Positions 1-8,477 of a stretch of DNA of 64,000 bases are shown here, piece after piece. How positions within the stretch are numbered: the stretch's first letter is position 1; each line of letters opens with the position of its first letter. The notes below the pieces were generated by a model, which was not told where the DNA came from, did not search any database, and saw only the letters and a program-made list of their open reading frames with translations. The DNA comes from Gemmatimonadota bacterium (GTDB taxonomy: Bacteria; Gemmatimonadota; Gemmatimonadetes; Gemmatimonadales; GWC2-71-9). Position numbers and translations under genes: made by a program. The stretch covers positions 1-64,000 of the forward strand of contig SHZT01000003.1 in NCBI GenBank assembly GCA_009692185.1, in the 5' to 3' direction.

Positions 1-621
1 GTCTACTATGTGAATGGATCGACCGGCGCTACTTGGGTGGCGCGCATTGTTGCCGACACGGCGCAGCCAATTGGGCCGATCGTCGTCGATGGTGTAACAG
101 CACCCGTGGGCATTGTGGATCCGGACGTACAAACGGTCGTCGGCAACAAGATCCGGATGTTCTACCTCAATGGGTTTGGCGCGCCGGTGGGCGTCGCGCG
201 CGCGATGTGCAGCGCCGAATCTGATGATGGCGTGCGGTTCACGACGCGCGCGGCGGCCTTTGTCTGGAGCACGGGGGAACCGTACACCGACCCGAGCGTG
301 GTTCCGCTCGCCGATGGCACCTGGCTGATGGCGATATCGCTTGGGCAGCAGACCGTGATGGCGCGATCAGCGGACGGCCTGAGGTTCTCGCAGGGGGCGA
401 CACTGACGTTCGGCGGCGTGCCGGAACTTGCGATCGCGCCGGACGGTGCGGTGCGGCTCTACGTCTGTGGCGCCGGCATTGTTGCCTACCGCAGCAATGA
501 CCTCGGCCGCAGTTTCACGCGTGAGCAGACCGTGATTGGCCCGGGGTTCAATGGGCGCAAGATTGTCTGCGATCCGTCGTATGTGGCCGGTGCGGGGTTA
601 TTTGTGTTCAAGACCGGCTAG
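1..621 (+). CDS. Secreted beta-propeller (sialidase/GH43-like) protein, C-terminal part
   Basis: The reading frame is open through base 1, so this is the 3' part of a gene starting outside the window; the GTG at 10 is internal. The visible ~206 residues carry repeated short strand motifs of the type seen in five-bladed propellers and BNR/Asp-box proteins (a 'SADGLRFS' unit, a 'SNDLGRSFT' unit, and a 'YTDPSVVPLADGTW' blade). No catalytic residues can be assigned. No membrane segment is visible in this part. It is followed on the opposite strand by minor-pilin fragments and has no obvious functional link to them. Function is unknown; an extracellular carbohydrate-related role is only a guess from the fold. 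Confidence 0.55.
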   Translation, partial: VYYVNGSTGATWVARIVADTAQPIGPIVVDGVTAPVGIVDPDVQTVVGNKIRMFYLNGFGAPVGVARAMCSAESDDGVRFTTRAAAFVWSTGEPYTDPSVVPLADGTWLMAISLGQQTVMARSADGLRFSQGATLTFGGVPELAIAPDGAVRLYVCGAGIVAYRSNDLGRSFTREQTVIGPGFNGRKIVCDPSYVAGAGLFVFKTG

Positions 622-696
622 CGCCACGCCTGCGCCATGGGTCGAGTGGATCTTCGAGTATGTCGTTGGCAACAGGAAGTGTATCGGTAGCGACGA

Positions 697-1131
697 TCAA
701 GCACATCGTTTCGAATACTGCATGTGATTCATGATTGGCTCCCCGCAGCGTGCCGCAGCCAGTCGGATGATCACGGTGACTTGCTGGCGGGCGAGCCGCT
801 TGAACGATTCTGTCAGGATCAGGAACAGGGAGTCAGCAAGCCGGATCACGACGACTGAGGTCCTGAGGCCGCCCCCTGCCGGGACCTGGACGCGCAGGCT
901 GTCGGACAATGGTATGGCGTTGTAGGCCAACGTGTTCCAAAAGGCCAGAATACTGTCCGCGCTTCCCTCGGCGCTCGCTCGAGTGAGCACCAGGTCTAGC
1001 AGGCTCCGAGCGGAGCGCCGCTCTTGCACGGCAAGGAAGAATGACGCCGAAGCCATCAGGCTGAGCGTAACCAGGGCGTAGATGACGACCGCAAGGGCAA
1101 CTCCGTGGCAATCTCCGCGAGAACCCCGCAC
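697..1131 (-). CDS. PilX/GspK-like minor prepilin
   Basis: 144 residues from a GTG that lies 3 bases after the TAA of the upstream PilW-like fragment. The first 40 residues form a short basic leader (RGSRGDCHG) and a long hydrophobic helix (VALAVVIYALVTLSLMASA), the class III prepilin signal layout with cleavage expected after Gly10. The usual Glu at mature position 5 is absent, as in PilX/GspK minor pilins. The remainder is a small globular domain with two beta-rich segments. Minor pilins prime pilus assembly at the inner membrane. A longer frame runs upstream through 1764, but its N-terminal part is the product of unrelated sequence in another gene. The C-terminus ends in an atypical basic tail and may be altered. 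Confidence 0.6.
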   Translation of the reverse strand: MRGSRGDCHGVALAVVIYALVTLSLMASASFFLAVQERRSARSLLDLVLTRASAEGSADSILAFWNTLAYNAIPLSDSLRVQVPAGGGLRTSVVVIRLADSLFLILTESFKRLARQQVTVIIRLAAARCGEPIMNHMQYSKRCA

Positions 1132-1133
1132 CG

Positions 1134-1484
1134 TTACCTCGGTCCATCTCGCAAGGACGCCGACGCCTCGAGTTTGAAGGTAAGGAACGGACGGTCCACC
1201 GTCCGCCCGGTGACTGACACGCCGATTCGAGTAACAGCTTCGGGAAACCCGGCCAACCCGCCGCCGGAATCGAGGTACACGAACTCGAGTCCGCCCGCCG
1301 CGACCGGCCCGGCAAACGGCTGTACGTCGCTCCAAGCCCCGTTGTCGTCCCCGGCCCGCGCGCCGAGCCAGTAGGAGCCGTTGGCATCGGGGTAGGCCTG
1401 AATTCGGGTCAACTCCCTCGTCATGAATAGAGCGCCGCTCTCTACCAGCGCCAGTTGGGCAGGGCTCACGTCCGCGAGGCGCAC
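1134..1484 (-). pseudogene. PilW/GspJ-like minor pilin, 5' truncated
   Basis: 116 residues from the first possible GTG. The sequence resembles the C-terminal half of PilW/GspJ-type minor pilins: an early helix (MTRELTRIQAY), then strands around LEFVYLDSGGG and RIGVSVTGRT. The hydrophobic prepilin N-terminus that such proteins need is missing, because the frame is closed by a TGA about 48 bases upstream. Directly upstream, in another frame, is the N-terminus of a sensor kinase. The gene therefore looks decapitated. It is followed after 2 bases by the PilX-like gene, the normal order in minor-pilin operons. Assignment to PilW is from pattern and neighbours, not from an alignment. Confidence 0.45.
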
Positions 1485-1518
1485 GGTCGTCCCCCGGCGT
1501 CCCCCTGGGCACGGAGCT

Positions 1519-1764
1519 CGGTCGGAGGATCAGCCGCTCCACCAGGTATCGCCCGAACAGCACGACGACCAGCACCTCGGCCGCGATGAGCAGCACCAAG
1601 GCGAACGTCGCGATTTCCGGGTCAACGATCTGCCCTATGAGGGAAGCCAGCACCGCCACTGTGACGGCCGCGGTGGCCAGGACGGAGAGGCCGAACAGGA
1701 ACTCCCGCCGAAGGCTTGGTTGATTGCGTCCGGCGCAGCCCGCAGGTGCATCGGGAGTGCTCAC
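1519..1764 (-). pseudogene. Orphan N-terminus of a HAMP-type sensor kinase
   Basis: From the GTG at 1764 about 82 residues look like the start of a membrane sensor: a short cytoplasmic leader, two hydrophobic helices (around FLFGLSVLATAAVTVAVLA and FALVLLIAAEVLVVVLF) and then 'FGRYLVERLILRP', the classic entry into a HAMP linker of histidine kinases. After about 1519 the frame degenerates into low-complexity Arg/Gly/Pro text. No HAMP, HisKA or ATPase domain follows in any frame. The frame stays open to 697 only because it later coincides with the PilX-like gene. This is a gene fragment joined to a PilW-like fragment, by deletion, recombination or misassembly. Confidence 0.45.
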
Positions 1765-1789
1765 GGGATCATTACCCCTCCAAAAGCGA

Positions 1790-1818
1790 CGAGGCGGTGG
1801 AAACTCTCCACCGCCTCG
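1790..1818 (-). terminator. Intrinsic terminator of pilA
   Basis: A 12-bp perfect stem (CGAGGCGGTGGA / TCCACCGCCTCG) with a 5-base loop lies 24 bases past the pilA stop. On the minus strand it is followed by a short T run (CTTTTGG). It separates pilA from the fragments downstream. Confidence 0.7.
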
Positions 1819-1842
1819 CGCTCAATCTTTACAACCGGAACG

Positions 1843-2214
1843 TTAGCTGCACTTCGGCTCGCCCTCTTTCGTAGCGGGCGACAGGGACGAGGTGCCGATG
1901 AAGATGGCGCAGGACCGGGTGGTCTGCGTGTGGGCAACATACGCCGTCACGTCCGAACCGAGGACCGTGATGGTCGGGCCGGTGACGCCGGTGGAGACCG
2001 TGTACATCGTAGCGGGCAGCCCCGTGGTGTACGCGGTGTTGTCGCCGAAGTAGGACTCCTGCGCGGTGATCAGGTTGCGCAGATCCGACTTCATCGTGGC
2101 CAGATACGCCTTTTCCTTCGTGTTGGCGAACTTCGGAATCGCGATAGCGGCCAAAATGCCGATAATCACGACCACGATCAGAAGTTCGATAAGTGTGAAG
2201 CCCTTGCGGTTCAT
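1843..2214 (-). CDS. pilA: Type IV major pilin PilA
   Basis: 123 residues. The N-terminus MNRKG|FTLIELLIVVVIIGIL is a canonical type IVa prepilin: short basic leader, prepilin-peptidase site Gly5|Phe, Glu at mature position 5, then the polymerisation helix. The globular domain is small, with a Cys pair (the SCAIF segment and the terminal Cys) that could form the usual C-terminal disulfide loop. The product is the structural subunit of the type IV pilus, processed by PilD and assembled by PilB/PilC. The upstream region has a sigma-54 promoter and a palindrome, and pilS-pilR lie about 6 kb away, so PilSR control is likely. A terminator follows, so the gene is probably monocistronic. Confidence 0.92.
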   Translation of the reverse strand: MNRKGFTLIELLIVVVIIGILAAIAIPKFANTKEKAYLATMKSDLRNLITAQESYFGDNTAYTTGLPATMYTVSTGVTGPTITVLGSDVTAYVAHTQTTRSCAIFIGTSSLSPATKEGEPKCS

Positions 2215-2277
2215 GGATCTGCCTCCGTGACAGGTGGAATACGCGCCCGAGTGGGTCTAGGCGTCACCCCCATGAGG

Positions 2278-2292
2278 TGCAAGCACCGTGCC
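2278..2292 (-). promoter_or_regulatory. Sigma-54 (-24/-12) promoter of pilA
   Basis: The minus strand reads GGCACGGTGCTTGCA. It has the invariant GG and GC doublets exactly 10 bases apart and matches the RpoN consensus (TGGCACG-N4-TTGCA) at all positions except the first T. Transcription would start near 2267, leaving a leader of about 50 bases before the pilA ATG. Confidence 0.8.
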
Positions 2293-2310
2293 GTGCCGGC
2301 ATGGCATTCT

Positions 2311-2339
2311 AACTGTATGATTAACAACAAGATACAGTT
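2311..2339. promoter_or_regulatory. Palindrome upstream of the pilA sigma-54 promoter
   Basis: Perfect 8-bp inverted repeat AACTGTAT-N13-ATACAGTT, AT-rich against a GC-rich background. It lies 19-47 bases upstream of the -24 element, where an activator of RpoN could bind. The PilR protein encoded at 8449-9831 is the obvious candidate. Its binding is inferred, not shown. Confidence 0.5.
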
Positions 2340-2405
2340 CATTCGGTCAAGCGGTGGGGGGTCGGGGGGGTCAAATTGCAAGGCGCAACGGAGAGCGCCA
2401 GTCCC

Positions 2406-4253
2406 TCAGCGGAGGCCTTCACACTCCTTCCCCGCGTCTCGGGCCGCCTCGATCGCGCGGTCCAGCACCCCTGCCGCCAGCATCCGCAGGGGCCTCGCCG
2501 AGATCGCCAGGTCGTCGCAAAAAGTCGGGGCGCGGGCCGAAGCTGGCAGCGTTGCGGAGAATGAATCGAGCCGGGCGGCGGCCTGCACGAGCCGGCCCAC
2601 GAGCCAATCGTTTTGGGCATCGGCGAGAAGGGTCCGCGGCCGCGCCGCATGGGCCAAATCGAGGAATTGCTGGTAGTTGTGGATCATCCCGATCGACTCC
2701 GGGAGGCGTCGCGCGTTCCTGGCTGTCACCGCCAGTGCAGAATCACGCCGGCCAGCCGCGACGTAGGCCTGCGCCAGCCACAACCCCGGCCGCGGGTCGT
2801 CCGGCGCGAGTTCATGAACCCGCCGCCCCTCTGCCACGGCCAGTTCAGGACGCCCGACCGAAATCGCCGCCCGCACCGTGAAGCGGGCGACGAACGGGTC
2901 GTGCGGCGCAAGCGCCGCCGAGGCCAGGTACTCGGCCAGCGCGCGCGCACTGTCCCGCTTGAACCCGAACAAGTCGCCCAGGTAGAGATGCTCGCGATAG
3001 TTCTCGGGGTTGTCGGCGGCGTCCTCGATAATGGGTGAGGGAGCATCTTTGAAGTACGGGGTGCGGACGAATGAACGGGCGGCGAACACCGCCACCAGCA
3101 GCCCGCCGGCCGCCCACCCAAGCCGACGGTACGGGCGCTCGGTGACATGCGCCCAAAGCCAGCCGAACGCGAGCGCCGGCGCGAGCACTCCCAGGTACAG
3201 CGCTCGCTCGGCAAGGACGACGCCCGAGGCGAACAACAGGTTCGACGTCGGGGCATAGCTCCCGGCGGCGACCAGCAGCCCGAACGCGATGACGGGAGCC
3301 CGGCGCACGAGCGCGAAAGCCAACCCGAGCAGGGACGCCGCGACGCCCAGGCCAAGCCACGCGAGGGCGCCCCACTCAGGGCGCAGCGGAATCGTGTGCG
3401 GACTGTAGTCCGCGTGGAGATCCATGGGCCATACGAGCAGACGAAGCAGGTCCAGCTGGACCGGCATCATGTGGCTCACGCGCTGACCCCACGAGAGCCC
3501 ATAGAAAGCCGACGTGGCTCCCGGCGCGATGTAGTCACCGGCGATGGAGTGCCAGAGGAAGAACCAAGCGACGGTGACCCACAGGACACCGACGTACACC
3601 GGGACCAGGGAACGCCGCGCCGGTATCGGGTCCAGGGCATGGTCCACCGCGATCACGGCCACGGCGATGGCCGCGTGTTCTTTGGATAGAAGCCCCAGCA
3701 GGACTACCGCCACACCACACCCGAGCCACGCCCGGGCTTTGCGCGCGTCCGGCGTATCGCGGTAGTGACGCGCGGCGAGCAGGGCGCCAAGAATCGAGGC
3801 CGCGCCGAAGAGTTCGGCGCGCCCCACGACGTTGGACACGGCTTCCACGTGCACCGGGTGCACCGCGAACAAGACCCCCGCCGCCAGAGCGCCGGCCATG
3901 GGGAGCCATCGCCGCGCGACCGCCACCACCATCGCGGCGGTCGCGGCATGGAGAAGCACGTTGTCGAGGTGGAACAGCCACGGCTTGCCGCCGACCAACG
4001 TCCACTCGATGCCGTACGTCAGGATCGTGAAGGGCCGGTACAGGCCGGCGCCGTCGTAGGGAGGCGGCCAGTAGGACAGAAACCACGAGTTCAGCGCGGC
4101 ACGGGCAGAATGCACCCGCGCGTTGTCCATGATGACCAGCACATCATCCCCGGCCCACCCATTCGCGATCGAGTTGGCGAACACGAGTACCGCAATAGCT
4201 GCGACCAGCCATGCGGCGCTCCGGGGCGAGAGCGACCAGCTCAACGGGGGCAC
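2406..4253 (-). CDS. TMTC-like membrane protein with TPR tail (GT-C fold)
   Basis: 615 residues from a GTG that overlaps the end of the upstream gene by 13 bases. About ten hydrophobic helices fill the first ~430 residues. The first periplasmic loop holds GDDVLVIMDN and an 'LYRPFTILTYGIEW' segment, and a later segment reads 'FAVHPVHVEAVSNVVGRAEL'; both are hallmarks of TMTC/DUF1736-type proteins related to O-mannosyltransferases. The last ~170 residues are TPR-like helical repeats (ALAEYLASAALAP, ELAVAEGRRVHELAPDDP). The family uses lipid-linked sugar donors in the membrane; donor and acceptor here are unknown. It is the last gene of the pilS-pilR-glycosyltransferase unit, so modification of the pilin or another surface protein is plausible. 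Confidence 0.7.
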   Translation of the reverse strand: MPPLSWSLSPRSAAWLVAAIAVLVFANSIANGWAGDDVLVIMDNARVHSARAALNSWFLSYWPPPYDGAGLYRPFTILTYGIEWTLVGGKPWLFHLDNVLLHAATAAMVVAVARRWLPMAGALAAGVLFAVHPVHVEAVSNVVGRAELFGAASILGALLAARHYRDTPDARKARAWLGCGVAVVLLGLLSKEHAAIAVAVIAVDHALDPIPARRSLVPVYVGVLWVTVAWFFLWHSIAGDYIAPGATSAFYGLSWGQRVSHMMPVQLDLLRLLVWPMDLHADYSPHTIPLRPEWGALAWLGLGVAASLLGLAFALVRRAPVIAFGLLVAAGSYAPTSNLLFASGVVLAERALYLGVLAPALAFGWLWAHVTERPYRRLGWAAGGLLVAVFAARSFVRTPYFKDAPSPIIEDAADNPENYREHLYLGDLFGFKRDSARALAEYLASAALAPHDPFVARFTVRAAISVGRPELAVAEGRRVHELAPDDPRPGLWLAQAYVAAGRRDSALAVTARNARRLPESIGMIHNYQQFLDLAHAARPRTLLADAQNDWLVGRLVQAAARLDSFSATLPASARAPTFCDDLAISARPLRMLAAGVLDRAIEAARDAGKECEGLR

Positions 4254-5773
4254 CGAAAGCGGTAGAGCGCAGGGCCGTTCGCCAGCCGGAACAGCTGGGT
4301 CACCGACGAGTCATTCCGGGCCTCCAGCAAGGCAACCACCGGGGCCGCGCCCCCTTCCGCGGCAAACAACGCGATGTGCGTGACGCCGGCATCACAGTAA
4401 AAGCGGACTATCGAATCGGGCGGAAGGTTCTGCACATCGCGGCCGTGCCACCGGAACGGACTGTTCAGAACCACGCGCCGGCCCGAATACAGGTAGATGC
4501 CGGCCTCGGCCTCCGTGGCAATGACGGCATCCGGCGGCGACCCGTGCTCGATCGCCGGGGCGAGCCAGCGGATCGGGAGGCTGGCCTGTTCCGCGGTCTG
4601 GGTGAACACGCGCCCCGACAGCGACTCGACATTCCGGCGCGCAAACCCCGCGACGAGTGCAACCACGAGCACCATGGTGAGGCCGCGGAGCACCCGCCCG
4701 CGCCGCCAAGCCGCGGCGAACGCCGCGGCGAGGAAGAGGGCGACCAACGGCGTCAGTATCCACATGAAGCGGTCGGGCACGTACGGCCACACGCCCACGA
4801 TCGCGGTGTAGAGGGCGAGCGAGAGGACGAGGGCAGACGCAACCTGCCACACCAGCACGGCACCCCACGCGACAAACGCCATGAGCAGCAGGGCGAGCGG
4901 ATACCACAGGCCGAACGGCAGGCTGGGAATCGCGAGCCGGGCCATCGGGCTCTGGTTGCGCAGGTCGAACGCGGGGATGAGCGTGCACAGGCCAGCCTGG
5001 CCCGCCTCGGTCGCGTAGGTGCCATAGTTGGCCGCCATGCGCGGATCTACCTCGTGCGCATGCCTCGCAACCCACAGGAACCACGGAGCGGCGACGACCA
5101 CCGCGACCCCGAGACTCACCAGCGCCGCGGGTCGTTCACCGCGAACCCAGAGCGCGATCACGATGCCGCCGACCACCGACACCCCGATGCTGCGCGTCAG
5201 CACGGCGAGCCCGGCAAGCACGCCGGCCAGCGCCGCGCCCCGCAGGCTGACGGCGGGCCGGTCGACGATGGCCACCGCCGACAGCAGCAGGACGAGGAAC
5301 AGCGGCTCGGAGAACCGCACGCCGATCATTGTGAGGAGGGGGAACGCCAGGAACCCGAAGAGCATGGCCGCGTATCGCGCCGGCGCCGACAGCGGCCACC
5401 GAGTCGTTCCCCTCGCGATCAGCCACGCACCGGCGCCCAGCGTCGCGGCATCGAAGAGCTGAAACAGAACCACGTTCGCGGGAAACGAGGGCCACAACCG
5501 CCATAGCAGGCTCAGGGCCGCCGGATAAAGGACCGGGTAGTGGATGCTTGCGGGGGAACCCGGAAGGTGGATGTTGCGATATCCCTGCCCCTCAGCCAGG
5601 GCCTTCGCCAACGTGACGTAGACGCCATCGTCGTAGAACGATCCGACCAGGGCGCCCGGCTGGGCCCAGAGGGACAGGACGAAGACGAACAGACCGCAGA
5701 GTGGGGGCCACGCGCTGGGAGGAATGAAATGAACGGCGGAACGGACGAACGAGCGGACGCCGCCCGGAATCAA
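4241..5773 (-). CDS. GT39/ArnT-like membrane glycosyltransferase
   Basis: I place the start at the TTG at 5773, which overlaps the TGA of the upstream gene (TTGA); no ATG or GTG lies between it and the conserved domain. The longer open frame upstream is a shadow. About 510 residues with roughly ten membrane helices. The first periplasmic loop after helix 1 reads SFYDDGVYVTLAKALAEGQGY, matching the Asp-containing catalytic loop of GT39/ArnT enzymes that transfer sugars from polyprenyl phosphate. The C-terminal ~120 residues form a soluble periplasmic domain (IATEAEAGIYLYSGRRV). It is in the middle of a tight operon with other glycosyltransferases. Specificity cannot be read from sequence. Confidence 0.7.
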   Translation of the reverse strand: MIPGGVRSFVRSAVHFIPPSAWPPLCGLFVFVLSLWAQPGALVGSFYDDGVYVTLAKALAEGQGYRNIHLPGSPASIHYPVLYPAALSLLWRLWPSFPANVVLFQLFDAATLGAGAWLIARGTTRWPLSAPARYAAMLFGFLAFPLLTMIGVRFSEPLFLVLLLSAVAIVDRPAVSLRGAALAGVLAGLAVLTRSIGVSVVGGIVIALWVRGERPAALVSLGVAVVVAAPWFLWVARHAHEVDPRMAANYGTYATEAGQAGLCTLIPAFDLRNQSPMARLAIPSLPFGLWYPLALLLMAFVAWGAVLVWQVASALVLSLALYTAIVGVWPYVPDRFMWILTPLVALFLAAAFAAAWRRGRVLRGLTMVLVVALVAGFARRNVESLSGRVFTQTAEQASLPIRWLAPAIEHGSPPDAVIATEAEAGIYLYSGRRVVLNSPFRWHGRDVQNLPPDSIVRFYCDAGVTHIALFAAEGGAAPVVALLEARNDSSVTQLFRLANGPALYRFRCPR

Positions 5774-7710
5774 GGACTCACCCGGGTCAGCACCGGCAAC
5801 ATATCCGGCCGCCCGGGCGGCGGCGCATAGCGCCAGACCTCCCAACCGGGGTAGCGCCGGAACAGCGCGGGGTTCCGCTCGAAGAGAGCCCGCGCAAACA
5901 CGATGCCGGAGTCGAGACCGATCCGGTTCCGCCACGCCAGGTAGCCGTATAGCGTGAAGCCCGCGAGATCCCGCCGGAGCTCGATCTGGCATGCCTCCGG
6001 AGGGCTGCCCGGTTTCAGCTTGATGGAGGGATCGGGCCAGGTTTCCATGCGGGGCGGCGCTGGCGGGGCAAGGATCATGTCCTGGACGAGGCGACTCTCG
6101 ATGGCACCGCTCTCGACCTCGGCGCTCCGGGCCATGCCGGCCGTGTAGTAGAGATCGCAAGTGTCGAGCCGGCGGTAGGCGCGTTCCACGGTGCCGGGGG
6201 TCACGCCCAGGGCCCACAGGCTCACCATCACGCGGCTGCCCCAGCTCTCGGGAACGAGGACCAGCGCCTGGTGAACTCCGCGGGCGGCCAGCTCCCGTTC
6301 CGGGTGCTGCTTCATGGTCGCGAGACTCGTGCGATACACCAGCACGCGCTGGGGCAGGACCTCGATCCAGCCCCATACCAGCACGACGGCGGCGGCCGTC
6401 GCGAGGGCCACGTCGCCGCGAATCCAGCGCCGGGGAGCCAGCCGGGCGGCCTTCCAGCCCCAGCGCCACGCGCGCGCGGTGGCGATGACCAGGAACGGGG
6501 CGGCCGCGAAATAGAAGCGGGGCCCGAGGTAATACCCGGAGTGCCAGTAGAAGAAGTAGAGGATCGGCGCCGCGACGGCGGCCGTGCCCAGCACGAAATC
6601 ACACCAGGTGCGCTGCCGACCGGCCAGCGCCCACACGATCACAGGCAGCATCGCGGGAATGGGCCACTCGTACAGGTACATGTTCAGCCGCTGCACCGCG
6701 AGCACCATGTTGCTGAGGCCCACCGCCGGGCTGTACACATCACCCCACGGATCGGCGTGGAAGCCCAGGCCGTGCTCTTGGCCATAAAGGATGTCGTACC
6801 CCAGCGTCAGCGCGCTGCCGAAGATGCGCCAGTTGAACCAGCCCCACGCGATCAGGATCGGCGCGCCGCCGACCGCCATCAGCGGAAGGGCGAGCCATTG
6901 CCGGCGCCGGACGATCCAGATCACGACGGGAATCGCCACCGCCACGGCATCGAGGGGCCGGTGCGCCGCGACGCCGGCAATCGCGAGGCCGGCCAGCGCG
7001 GCGTGCCACCACCGGTGCTGACGGGGGCCCCAGAGAATGGCGCAGGTCGCGAGCGCGAGGGTCGTCGCGCCCACGTGATTGAGGTACGTGCCCGACATGA
7101 ACATGACCCACGGTGCCGCGACCCACAGGAAGGCGGCGGTCAACGCCGTCTTGGGGCCGTACAGCCCGCGGGCCGCGTAGTAGAGACAGAAAACGCCAAG
7201 CCCGGCGAGCACCGGGTTGACCAGCCACTCCGCCTTGAACAGCAGGCCGAGGGCGAGAAATGCGGTTTCGCCCGGCGGGTATTGCGAGAACCAGAGGTTG
7301 TTGGTGATCCAGGTATGGGTAATGAAGAAAGCGTCGGGCGGGTTCGGCACCGGGGCACCGATGCGGCCGGCCGCGAAGGCGCGCGCGTGCAACAACTGCG
7401 CCATCTCGTCCACCAGGTGCGGGTTCCCGGCGAAGATGTCTAGCATGACCCAGGAGGAGAGACCGGTCAGCAGGACGGCGAGAATGGGAATCACGAGCCG
7501 TGGCGACGGCGTTCTCCAGCGCGGCGCAAACCCCGCCTGGTGAGCCAGCCGCCCGCCCAGCAGGCCGAGGACGGCGACGACGATGGTCCCGATGATCCAC
7601 GACTGCACCTGCGGGGCCCAGAGCAGGCCCTTCGCCGTGGGGTTGATCGGGGGAAGCCAGGGCAGCACGGCGAGCGCCGCGCCGATGGCGAGCCACAACG
7701 CCCGCGTCAC
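5770..7710 (-). CDS. GT39-like membrane glycosyltransferase
   Basis: Start chosen at the GTG at 7710 because it overlaps the upstream stop (GTGA), giving 646 residues starting VTRALWLAIGAAL; an ATG at 7755 would overlap the upstream gene by 49 bases. About twelve hydrophobic helices are visible. The first large periplasmic loop contains NPHLVDEMAQLLHARAFAAG, the acidic 'DE' loop of GT-C enzymes, followed by a 'WFSQYPPGETAFLALGLLF' region typical of the family. A soluble C-terminal region of ~200 residues follows. It probably transfers a sugar from a polyprenyl-phosphate donor made by the adjacent GT2 enzyme. Donor and acceptor are not identifiable. Confidence 0.68.
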   Translation of the reverse strand: MTRALWLAIGAALAVLPWLPPINPTAKGLLWAPQVQSWIIGTIVVAVLGLLGGRLAHQAGFAPRWRTPSPRLVIPILAVLLTGLSSWVMLDIFAGNPHLVDEMAQLLHARAFAAGRIGAPVPNPPDAFFITHTWITNNLWFSQYPPGETAFLALGLLFKAEWLVNPVLAGLGVFCLYYAARGLYGPKTALTAAFLWVAAPWVMFMSGTYLNHVGATTLALATCAILWGPRQHRWWHAALAGLAIAGVAAHRPLDAVAVAIPVVIWIVRRRQWLALPLMAVGGAPILIAWGWFNWRIFGSALTLGYDILYGQEHGLGFHADPWGDVYSPAVGLSNMVLAVQRLNMYLYEWPIPAMLPVIVWALAGRQRTWCDFVLGTAAVAAPILYFFYWHSGYYLGPRFYFAAAPFLVIATARAWRWGWKAARLAPRRWIRGDVALATAAAVVLVWGWIEVLPQRVLVYRTSLATMKQHPERELAARGVHQALVLVPESWGSRVMVSLWALGVTPGTVERAYRRLDTCDLYYTAGMARSAEVESGAIESRLVQDMILAPPAPPRMETWPDPSIKLKPGSPPEACQIELRRDLAGFTLYGYLAWRNRIGLDSGIVFARALFERNPALFRRYPGWEVWRYAPPPGRPDMLPVLTRVSP

Positions 7711-8477
7711 TGACGCTGGTCGGCTCGGAACAGGTTGAAACGGAGAATGTGCCAAAGGGCGGCAACGCCGTCCTTCCAGCCGATCTTCTTGCCCTCGGCG
7801 TACGTGCGGCCGCTGTAGCTGATGGGCACCTCCCAGATCCGCGCGCCGGATCGTGCGAGCCGGGCGGTCAGCTCGACCTCGATCCCGAACCGTTCGGACA
7901 CCAGAGGAAGCGATTTCATGAGGTCCGCCCGGACCATCTTGTAGCAGGTTTCCATGTCGGTCAGGTTCAAATCGGTCAGCATGTTCGACAGTAACGTCAG
8001 CACCTTGTTCCCGACCGAATGCCAGAAGTACAACACCCGCCGCGGACCGGACTGGAAACGCGAGCCAAACACCGCGTCGGCCTTGCCCTGGAGAATCGGG
8101 TCAAGCAGGACCGGAAGTTCTCGCGGGTCGTATTCCAGGTCGGCGTCCTGGATCACGATCACGTGCCCCGTCGCCGCCTGGATGCCCGTGCGAACGGCGG
8201 CGCCCTTGCCGCGGTTCACCGGATGATGGATGACCTTGCTGATCACCCCCGCCTTCTGGAGGCGATCGAGGATCTCGCCGGTGCGGTCTCCCGACCCGTC
8301 GTTCACCGCCACGATTTCCACGGTGAGCGGGACCGCGGCGAAACGCCCGATGGACTCCTCGATCGTCGACTCTTCGTCCTTTGCGGGCACGACGGCCGTC
8401 ACCACCAGTTCGGCGAGGCTCCTCGGAATCGGCGCGGAGCGCCGGGCGTCAGCCGGCAACACGGTCGGGGGTCTCAT
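7707..8477 (-). CDS. GT2 glycosyltransferase, dolichyl-phosphate sugar synthase type
   Basis: Start at the ATG at 8477 (MRPPTVLPADA), inside the last 29 bases of pilR; the longer frame upstream is pilR in another frame. About 256 residues. A GT-A fold is evident: AVVPAKDEESTIEESI near residue 30, a 'VNDGSGDRT' nucleotide-binding segment, 'GKGAAVRTG', and the DXD-like 'IQDADLEYDP'. It lacks C-terminal membrane helices, like soluble DPM1 enzymes that load mannose or glucose onto polyprenyl phosphate at the cytoplasmic face. The next three genes encode GT-C enzymes that would use such a donor, so the cluster is self-consistent as a lipid-linked glycosylation pathway. Confidence 0.8.
   Translation of the reverse strand: MRPPTVLPADARRSAPIPRSLAELVVTAVVPAKDEESTIEESIGRFAAVPLTVEIVAVNDGSGDRTGEILDRLQKAGVISKVIHHPVNRGKGAAVRTGIQAATGHVIVIQDADLEYDPRELPVLLDPILQGKADAVFGSRFQSGPRRVLYFWHSVGNKVLTLLSNMLTDLNLTDMETCYKMVRADLMKSLPLVSERFGIEVELTARLARSGARIWEVPISYSGRTYAEGKKIGWKDGVAALWHILRFNLFRADQRQ

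Noticed and set aside
1423-2676. A 417-codon plus-strand open frame over pilA
   Set aside because: Antisense to pilA, its promoter and the TMTC-like gene; composition is Arg/Gly-rich with no domain.
5774-6469. N-terminal extension of the GT39-like gene back to 6469
   Set aside because: The extra ~230 residues are an out-of-frame reading of the upstream glycosyltransferase; the TTGA overlap at 5773 gives a sensible start before the first membrane helix.
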